From NCBI RefSeq assembly GCF_910577345.1, contig NZ_CAJTMT010000017.1, positions 1-64,000 of the forward strand: a DNA stretch of 64,000 bases. The letters run 5' to 3'. Positions 58,342-64,000 of the stretch are shown piece by piece; within the stretch, counting starts at the first letter, position 1; every line of letters starts with the position of its first letter. Both the position numbers and the translations under genes were made by a program. The notes below the pieces were generated by a model. The model searched no databases and was not told where the DNA came from. It worked only from the letters and a program-made list of their open reading frames with translations. This stretch comes from an uncultured Duncaniella sp. (GTDB lineage Bacteria > Bacteroidota > Bacteroidia > Bacteroidales > Muribaculaceae).

Positions 58342-60870
58342 ATGCACTTTTTACGCCCCCGACTGCTCCGTCTGTTCCCGTGGCTGAGCTGTCTGTTGAT
58401 ATTGTGTGCCTGTGATGACAACGACTCCCTTGTCAACACCGGTACGGCGCGCCTGTCGGTCAATGTGAAGATCGACAACACATTTACATATCCCGGTGGC
58501 AACCCGGTCGAGACGACCGATTTCGTGCTTCCCGACATATCTGAGGTGGCCATGTCGATGAGCGCTCTTGCCGGGGAGTATTCCCATGTCTGGCCCTCGT
58601 TTGATGAATTCCCTCAGAATGATGTCTACTTTGCAGGGACATATTTTCTGAAAGCGTTCTATGGCTACGGACAGGAAGGTTACGGCAAGCCATACTACGA
58701 TGCTGAGTCGACAATTGACATGCTGCCGGGGGCGGTTGTCTCCCACGACTTCCTTCTGCGTCCCGTCAGCACGGCCAACAGGGTGATATTCCCGCAGGAG
58801 TTCATTGAATATTTCACCTCTGTCAAAGCATATCTCCATGCCGACGGAGGCGGATATTTCGAGTATCTCCCTTCTCAGTCCGAAATCCTTTACCTCCTTC
58901 CCGGAAATACTTCCCTCTATCTTGAACTCGGTCTGCCTGATGGCAGGACAGCAGGCTATCGGGCTGTGGAGATTCCGGCGGCAAAGAGCGGGGTCTATTA
59001 CACCTACGAGCTCTCGCTGTCCTTCTCCGGCGATGGTGACCCGGTGGTCACCTGCAAGGGTGGGGATGATATTGCCATGCAGGTCTTGACCGAAAGTTTC
59101 CTTATGGCGCAGCCGCCGGTCATCACTCCAATAGGGTGGGAGCCGGGTGTGGAGTATGTTTTGCCCGAAGGTGAGATACCGGACATCCCTGTCATTGCCC
59201 GCATATCCTCATTTTCGCCACTCTCTCACCTCATGCTGACAGTCAACTCGACCTATCTCAATTCCATCGGCGTCCCCCGGCAGTGTGATCTTCTCAATCT
59301 GACCGAGGAGGAATCGGCATTGTTTGCGTCGCTCGGACTTGCCGTCTCCGGCAATTCGGGACGGATGGAACTCGACTTCTCAACCTTCCTCGGAAAACTC
59401 GTGTTTCTCAATGAGGCACAGGCTATCACCTCTATCGGTCTGCTTGCAGAAGATTCACAGGGCAGGGTAGGGGTGCCGGTCATGGCTACGGTGCGTTCTG
59501 TGGCGATGGAAATCTCCGTCACCGATGTCCCGGCAGTCATGGTAGGGGAGAAAGAGGCGCAGATAAGTGTTGCCACCATTGCCGACGACTTCGCTTCGAA
59601 CGTCGGGATTGAGATTCTTGATGATGCCGGACGCTGGACCGAAACTTCCATCCTTTCTGTCGAGGAGGAGTCGGACGGACTTCATACAATCCGCTTCGCC
59701 ATCCCGGAGACAACCTCCGACATCAACGCCCGCATCCTCTACTGCAAGGAGGTGCGCGCCGACTTTGTCATCAACCGCTTCATGCCCTCCTTTGAGCTTG
59801 AGGTGGATGCTTTCGCAACCTACAGTTGTGTGCGCGTCAATGCGGCTACCCCGGATCTTGTCGCCACGATTGTCCGTGGGCTCTACATCTTCCTCAATGG
59901 CCGTCAGGCTTCGGTCCTTGTCCGCTATCCGGAGCGTGGAGTGGTTGTAATAACCAACCTTACCCCCTCGACCACCTATTCGCTCACATCGACGATGATG
60001 AACCGTCCTGATGAGGCGGATTTCACACCCGAACTCCGTTTCTCCACCGAATCAACCCCGGCTCTGCCGAATGCTGAATTCGAGGAGCGCAAGGAGGGCA
60101 TCATCTATGCAAATCTGCCGAGTGGCGGACGCTATTCACAGACTGAAGTGGCTATATTCAATTGGCAGAACCATACTTCGTTTGACCAGAAGGTGCCGAA
60201 GGAATGGGCAAATACCAACTCGAAGACATTCTCGCGCAAGAGTGCCAATCCCAACACCTGGTACATGCAGCCATCCGTATTCACAGCCATTGCCGACACT
60301 GAGGAGACAAGTTTCGCCGTCTGTCTGCAAAGCGTGGCCTTCGACCTGAACGGCCCCATTATTCCTGATTATACCCAGACAGGGAAACCTTATCTGAAAT
60401 ATTCGCCCATCGTTCCCGAAATCGCATCGCGCGCAGCCGGTAAGCTCTTCCTCGGTTCTTATTCCTTCGATCCTGCAACAATGCAGGAGACCTACAACGA
60501 TGTGGTTGACTGGCGTTCGCGTCCCATGTCGCTCAACGGTTACTATAAGTATAACCCCTCCACCTCCGATCCCTCCGACACCGGCCTTGCGATAATCGAG
60601 GTCTACGGCAAAATTGACGGGAAGGATGTGGTCATCGGCTCCTCTGTGGCGCATCTGCCGGTGGCTAACAGCTACACGGCTTTCAAGGCATCCCTTTCCT
60701 ACGACTATTTTGGCGTGAAGGCCACAGGGCTGAAGGTCATGTTCGCCTCCTCTGCCGGAATCGGCACGATTGAGGAGGAGAGCGCAGCCGTCATCACTAC
60801 TCCCGACCCCGTCAGCGGAGCATCCATCGGTAGTACGCTCTGGCTCGACCACATCTCCCTCTCCTACTAA
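58342..60870 (+). CDS. DUF4493/PCMD-like lipoprotein
   Basis: An 842-residue lipoprotein from the ATG at 58342 (MHFLRPRLLRLFPWLSCLLI) with lipobox LILCAC. The first ~230 residues (GTARLSVNVKIDNTF, MSMSALAGEYSHVWPSFDEF) resemble DUF4493. Beta-sandwich segments of FnIII type fill the middle. The last ~250 residues (PNAEFEERKEG, NWQNHTSFDQKVPKEWANTN, SYDYFGVKATGLKVMFASS, GSTLWLDHISLSY) resemble the putative carbohydrate metabolism domain (PCMD). Such proteins are outer-membrane or surface lipoproteins in Bacteroidetes, probably binding glycans. The upstream in-frame start at 58285 would put extra residues before the signal peptide and was rejected. Confidence 0.75.
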   Translation: MHFLRPRLLRLFPWLSCLLILCACDDNDSLVNTGTARLSVNVKIDNTFTYPGGNPVETTDFVLPDISEVAMSMSALAGEYSHVWPSFDEFPQNDVYFAGTYFLKAFYGYGQEGYGKPYYDAESTIDMLPGAVVSHDFLLRPVSTANRVIFPQEFIEYFTSVKAYLHADGGGYFEYLPSQSEILYLLPGNTSLYLELGLPDGRTAGYRAVEIPAAKSGVYYTYELSLSFSGDGDPVVTCKGGDDIAMQVLTESFLMAQPPVITPIGWEPGVEYVLPEGEIPDIPVIARISSFSPLSHLMLTVNSTYLNSIGVPRQCDLLNLTEEESALFASLGLAVSGNSGRMELDFSTFLGKLVFLNEAQAITSIGLLAEDSQGRVGVPVMATVRSVAMEISVTDVPAVMVGEKEAQISVATIADDFASNVGIEILDDAGRWTETSILSVEEESDGLHTIRFAIPETTSDINARILYCKEVRADFVINRFMPSFELEVDAFATYSCVRVNAATPDLVATIVRGLYIFLNGRQASVLVRYPERGVVVITNLTPSTTYSLTSTMMNRPDEADFTPELRFSTESTPALPNAEFEERKEGIIYANLPSGGRYSQTEVAIFNWQNHTSFDQKVPKEWANTNSKTFSRKSANPNTWYMQPSVFTAIADTEETSFAVCLQSVAFDLNGPIIPDYTQTGKPYLKYSPIVPEIASRAAGKLFLGSYSFDPATMQETYNDVVDWRSRPMSLNGYYKYNPSTSDPSDTGLAIIEVYGKIDGKDVVIGSSVAHLPVANSYTAFKASLSYDYFGVKATGLKVMFASSAGIGTIEEESAAVITTPDPVSGASIGSTLWLDHISLSY

Positions 60871-60914
60871 CAACTGATAACTTACAACTCACATCTTACA
60901 ACTCACAACTGAAT

Positions 60915-61616
60915 ATGAAAAAATCTCTTCACACCCTCCTCCTCGTTCTCGGCATCATGATGTCGGCAACCACTCCTTCAATGGCTTCTCAATGGGATCT
61001 CAACAGCGTATTAGGCAAACTTGGCAATGCTTCCACAGCCACCGATTCGACAGCCACTAACTCCGGCTCTTCTTCGACCGGCGGTCTCGGCGCATTGCTG
61101 TCGGGTGTCGCCAACAAACTTGGTGTCGGCTCGTCGACACTCACCGTCGACAAGCTCGTCGGCACCTGGAATTACGCCGGCCCTGCCGTATCGTTTCAGA
61201 GCGACAATTTCCTCCTCAAAGCCGGTGGCGCTGCCGCTGCCTCGCAGGTTGAGGCCAAGCTTGAACCCTACTACAAGACCGCAGGTTTTACATCGCTCGT
61301 CCTTACCATCAACAATGATTCTACTTTCAATTTCAAGGCACGTCTGATAAATATGAACGGTGTCATTACCAAAAACACTGAGACCGGAAACTTTATTTTC
61401 CAGTTCAAGGCCTTGAAATCAATCAACATTGGTTCGATGGAGAGCTATGTCGTGATGAACGGCAATAAGATGGAGCTGACCTTCGATGTGAGCAAGCTTA
61501 TGGTACTGGTTGAGAAAGCAGGCAAAATCACCGGCAACAATACGGTCAAGACCTTGTCGACACTTCTCAACAAGTATGATGGTATGACCGCAGGTTTCGA
61601 ACTCCAACGGCAATAA
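60915..61616 (+). CDS. DUF4923-like exported protein
   Basis: A 233-residue protein with a signal peptide ending SMASQ. A Ser/Thr-rich linker (NASTATDSTATNSGSSSTGG) and a lipocalin-like domain follow, with LVGTWNYAGPAVSFQSDNFL, FTSLVLTINNDSTFNFKARL, TGNFIFQFKALKSI and MELTFDVSKLM. It matches my recollection of DUF4923, a family of single-copy secreted Bacteroidetes proteins of unknown role. A short run of ACAACTCACA words (60872-60912) separates it from the preceding gene. Confidence 0.7.
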   Translation: MKKSLHTLLLVLGIMMSATTPSMASQWDLNSVLGKLGNASTATDSTATNSGSSSTGGLGALLSGVANKLGVGSSTLTVDKLVGTWNYAGPAVSFQSDNFLLKAGGAAAASQVEAKLEPYYKTAGFTSLVLTINNDSTFNFKARLINMNGVITKNTETGNFIFQFKALKSINIGSMESYVVMNGNKMELTFDVSKLMVLVEKAGKITGNNTVKTLSTLLNKYDGMTAGFELQRQ

Positions 61617-61642
61617 GTCACCAATACTAAACACTCTCTAAA

Positions 61643-62200
61643 ATGGCTACCATGGGAAACATTGCAATTTACAAGGATATTGAGAATGCTGTGATTGACC
61701 TTCGTGGATCACAGGTGATTCTTGATGTTGACGTCGCCAGACTGTATGGCGTTGAAACCAGAGAGATAAATCAGGCAGTGAGAAATAATCCTGAAAAATT
61801 TCCTGCTGGTTATGTCTTAACGCTTGAAAAATCAGAACTTGAAGATTTGCGGTCAAAATTTTTGATCGCAAATCTCTCCCCGAAATCGCGCGTATTGCCC
61901 AAAGCGTTCACTGAAAAGGGCCTCTATATGCTTGCTACAATCCTCAAAAGTCCGGTTGCGACAGAGGTGACCATCGGCATTGTCGAGACCTTTGCGAAAT
62001 TTCGTGAGCTTTCGCGCAATGTGGCTGCATTGACTTCACTTCCGGACGATGAGCGGAAAAAGAAATCGTTGATGGAACAGAGTGGTGAATTGCTGTCAGA
62101 TTTGCTTGACGACAGCCTTGAAACCATAGACTCCGAGACGACACTCGAACTGAACTTGGCCGTCTTGAAACTCAAGCACACAGTAAAGCGCAAAAAATAG
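61643..62200 (+). CDS. ORF6N domain protein (phage antirepressor-like)
   Basis: A 185-residue protein. Residues ~8-95 are an ORF6N DNA-binding domain (DLRGSQVILDVDVARLYGVE, REINQAVRNNPEKFPAGYVL, PKAFTEKGLYMLATILKS). The rest is helical with an acidic stretch (SDLLDDSLETIDSETTLELN) and a basic end. ORF6N proteins are common as solitary chromosomal genes in Bacteroidetes and in prophages. No phage genes lie nearby, so it is a stand-alone copy; target unknown. The second start (MGNIAIYKD) is also possible. Confidence 0.85.
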   Translation: MATMGNIAIYKDIENAVIDLRGSQVILDVDVARLYGVETREINQAVRNNPEKFPAGYVLTLEKSELEDLRSKFLIANLSPKSRVLPKAFTEKGLYMLATILKSPVATEVTIGIVETFAKFRELSRNVAALTSLPDDERKKKSLMEQSGELLSDLLDDSLETIDSETTLELNLAVLKLKHTVKRKK

Positions 62201-62223
62201 CCATCCCCTTCAAAAAAAATGAT

Positions 62224-62330
62224 AGTATAGATGTAACAGTATAGATGCAATACCAGTATAGATGAAAGTAGCGTTTAAAAATAACCCAGAAATATAGCAT
62301 CTCTCTATACTCTATACTTTCCCCTCTATA
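62224..62330. repeat. AGTATAGATG short repeats and inverse
   Basis: AGTATAGATG occurs at 62224, 62238 and 62255. CTCTATACT words (the rough inverse) follow at 62295-62330, so loose pairing is possible. The repeats lie between the ORF6N and glycosyltransferase genes. Confidence 0.6.
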
Positions 62331-62382
62331 CTACCCCTAATACTTCACCCTTAATACTTAATACTTGGTACGAAGTACCCCA

Positions 62383-63354
62383 ATGGTCTCCATCATCATT
62401 CCTGCCTACAATGCCGAGCGTTATCTCCGGGAAGCCCTGGAGAGCGCTCTCGCGCAGACCTATCGGGACATAGAGGTCATTGTGGTTGACGACGGCTCAA
62501 CCGACTCCACCCCGGAGATTATCCGTGAGTTTGCAGTCCGTGACCGTCGTATCAAGGCCATCCGGCAGGCTAATGGCGGAGTCTCGGCAGCACGCAATGC
62601 TGCTATTGCCCAATCGGCAGGAGAATGGATAAGTTTTCTCGACAGTGACGATTGTCTTTATCTCTGGAGTATTGGATTCATGATGGATGTGGCCCGTGAG
62701 AGTGGTTGTCAGCTTGTCTATGGAGCATGGACATCCGGGGCTACGTTCAAGAGCTATCCGACCCCAGCCGGCCGACCCAAGTTCAGTATCCACGAGCGAG
62801 AGGAAGTGTTTGAAAAAGTCCTCTACCAGACTGCAGACATTCTCCCTGTTCCGTGGGGGAAGCTCTACCACCGTTCCCTGTTTGACAGCATGAAGTTTGA
62901 GGAGGGTGTCATCTACGAAGATCTCGACCTCTTTTATAAGTTGACCCCTTCGCGGAATCGTATCGCCGTCACCTCTGCTCCCGTCTATTTCTACCGCGAC
63001 AATCCATCGAGCATCACCAACACCTTCACTCCCTCGCGCCTCGATGTGCTTGCCGTGACCGAGAGACTGGAGGAATACATCGCTGTAAATCATCCATCGC
63101 TCCTCCCTGCTGCGCGCGACCGCCGTCTGAGCGCCAATTTCAATATGCTCTGCCTCCTCGCCATCCACGACCGCGAGGGGCGTTATGCCGATGTGGCCGA
63201 CCGTTGCTTCGCGCTGATAAAGTCCTACCGTCGGGCGAGCCTGTTCAATCCTCGCGTGAGACTTAAAAACAAGATTGGCATCCTCCTGTCATATCTCGGA
63301 CGTGGGGGCTTAAGAATTGTTTCACCTTTGGTCTATGGGAGGAAAGCGCGATGA
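62383..63354 (+). CDS. Family 2 glycosyltransferase
   Basis: A 323-residue GT-A fold glycosyltransferase. VSIIIPAYNAERYLREALES opens the domain, VIVVDDGSTDSTPEIIREF is the nucleotide-sugar motif and WISFLDSDDCLY holds the metal-binding DxD. YEDLDLFYKL is the acceptor-side acidic motif (ED). It probably adds a sugar to a cell-surface glycan. The ATG at 62383 is used, since a TTG at 62365 adds only VRSTP. It overlaps the next gene by 4 bp (ATGA). Confidence 0.9.
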   Translation: MVSIIIPAYNAERYLREALESALAQTYRDIEVIVVDDGSTDSTPEIIREFAVRDRRIKAIRQANGGVSAARNAAIAQSAGEWISFLDSDDCLYLWSIGFMMDVARESGCQLVYGAWTSGATFKSYPTPAGRPKFSIHEREEVFEKVLYQTADILPVPWGKLYHRSLFDSMKFEEGVIYEDLDLFYKLTPSRNRIAVTSAPVYFYRDNPSSITNTFTPSRLDVLAVTERLEEYIAVNHPSLLPAARDRRLSANFNMLCLLAIHDREGRYADVADRCFALIKSYRRASLFNPRVRLKNKIGILLSYLGRGGLRIVSPLVYGRKAR

Positions 63355-63908
63355 GGGTAATCACACTTGACAAAGCTGACTTCTCCGGAAGTTGCCGTAG
63401 GCTTGCCGATGAGGTAATCTCGTCCGGTTTCATGCCTGAATTGATAGTCGGAATCCGTACCGGCGGGGAATACGTCGCCCGCGAAGTCATGGCAGCGTTT
63501 CCCTCCGTCCGCCTCGCCGTGGTCGAATTGCAGCGACCCTCCACCCGCTCCAAGAGTCAGTTCCGCAGTCTGCTCCACCGGCTTCCACGCCCTGTGCTCG
63601 ACATCATGAGGATGGCCGAGGCGCAATTGCTTGCCCTCAAACCCAAAGGATGTGTGCCCGACATAGCGCTTCCGCAAGGCTTGGTGGGAGATGGAGAGAG
63701 GAAAATCCTTGTGGTGGACGATGCTGTCGATAGCGGTGTCACCCTCAGTGTGATTGTCAAGGCTCTCCGCAAGGCGCATCCCGATGCCGATGTCCACACA
63801 GCCGTGATAACAGTCACCACCCTCCGGCCCCTCATCCGCCCTGACCACTGCCTCTACAATAACCGAACCCTAATCCGTTTCCCATGGTCAATGGACATGA
63901 AAAAATGA
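63351..63908 (+). CDS. Phosphoribosyltransferase-domain protein
   Basis: A 185-residue type I PRTase fold. The PRPP-binding loop is ILVVDDAVDSGVTLSVI, and the first flexible loop region is IVGIRTGGEYVAREVM. It is not clearly a purine or pyrimidine salvage enzyme; the hood region is unusual (STRSKSQFRSLLHRLPRPVL). It overlaps the upstream GT2 and the downstream HAD gene by 4 bp each, so the three are translated together. Substrate unknown. Confidence 0.8.
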   Translation: MRVITLDKADFSGSCRRLADEVISSGFMPELIVGIRTGGEYVAREVMAAFPSVRLAVVELQRPSTRSKSQFRSLLHRLPRPVLDIMRMAEAQLLALKPKGCVPDIALPQGLVGDGERKILVVDDAVDSGVTLSVIVKALRKAHPDADVHTAVITVTTLRPLIRPDHCLYNNRTLIRFPWSMDMKK

Positions 63909-64000
63909 CAGCCGACGGTGTTGAGCTTACCCCCTGCGCCGTGGTCGATCTCGACGGCACCCTGCTCCGTGGCAACTCCTTCCGCCTCTTCATCCGTTTT
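63905..64000 (+). CDS. HAD-superfamily phosphatase, 5' part only
   Basis: Starts at the ATG overlapping the PRTase stop and is cut by the window edge after 32 codons. CAVVDLDGTLLRGNSFRLFI contains HAD motif I (DxDGT). Family assignment rests on this motif alone. Confidence 0.7.
   Translation, partial: MTADGVELTPCAVVDLDGTLLRGNSFRLFIRF

Noticed and set aside
61643..62200. Prophage remnant around the ORF6N gene
   Set aside because: No integrase, structural genes, tRNA or att-like repeats nearby.

Overview
The window is chromosomal DNA from a gut-type member of the Bacteroidales. Promoters with a TAnnTTTG -7 box and little Shine-Dalgarno signal, type IX secretion C-terminal domains, BspA-type leucine-rich-repeat proteins, a C10 (streptopain-like) protease, GH97 and CE8/PL10 carbohydrate enzymes, a BioG-BioC fusion, and a complex I with fused NuoCD but no NuoEFG all point there. 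Muribaculaceae is my best family-level guess; this is inference and I cannot name a species. No rRNA, tRNA, CRISPR array, transposase or integrase was recognised.

Layout. 0-8 kb: a nucleoside kinase, a small lipoprotein, a secreted C10 protease and a GH97 alpha-glucosidase. 8-15 kb: a GNAT gene with a small overlapping partner, a repeat-bearing membrane protein, ruvX, def, an MFS exporter and ettA. 15-26 kb: an accessory stretch with two BspA-like proteins, a small protein whose end runs into a minisatellite, a CsgG/LpoB-like protein, a strong candidate structured RNA and an AT-rich lipoprotein gene. 26-36.4 kb: a formate/nitrite-type channel, a 3'-5' exonuclease, a triple-domain pectinase (CE8-PL10-CE8) and a bioA-bioF-bioGC-bioD operon without bioB. 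36.7-39.2 kb: two small outer-membrane barrels with elaborate repeats around them. 39.7-57.3 kb: complex I and ATP synthase genes, with all eight F1Fo genes lying between nuoH and nuoI on one strand. 57.4-64 kb: murI, a DUF4493/PCMD-like lipoprotein, a DUF4923-like protein, an ORF6N protein, and a GT2 - phosphoribosyltransferase - HAD operon that leaves the window.

The most unusual content is in the intergenic DNA. Several repeat families recur: (i) inverted repeats built from ACATAAGG/ACAGAAGG words; (ii) a palindromic GTAGGGACGCGCTGTAGCGCGT element that twice flanks a TGACAGATTT hairpin between convergent genes; (iii) a 0.6-0.8 kb composite element made of two inverted ~115 bp arms plus outward 37-47 bp minisatellites, present twice (19.5-20.3 and 37.6-38.2 kb), with a possible diverged relative at 9.6 kb; (iv) GAGTTTTGAGTT-type low-complexity leaders. 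The best candidate for something undescribed is the RNA at about 22308-22636. It has its own promoter and a terminator, and two copies of AGAAGCC compete for one GGCTTCT strand, just upstream of a BspA/lipoprotein operon. The interleaved nuo-atp cluster is the most notable gene-order feature. All calls were made by eye, without database searches.
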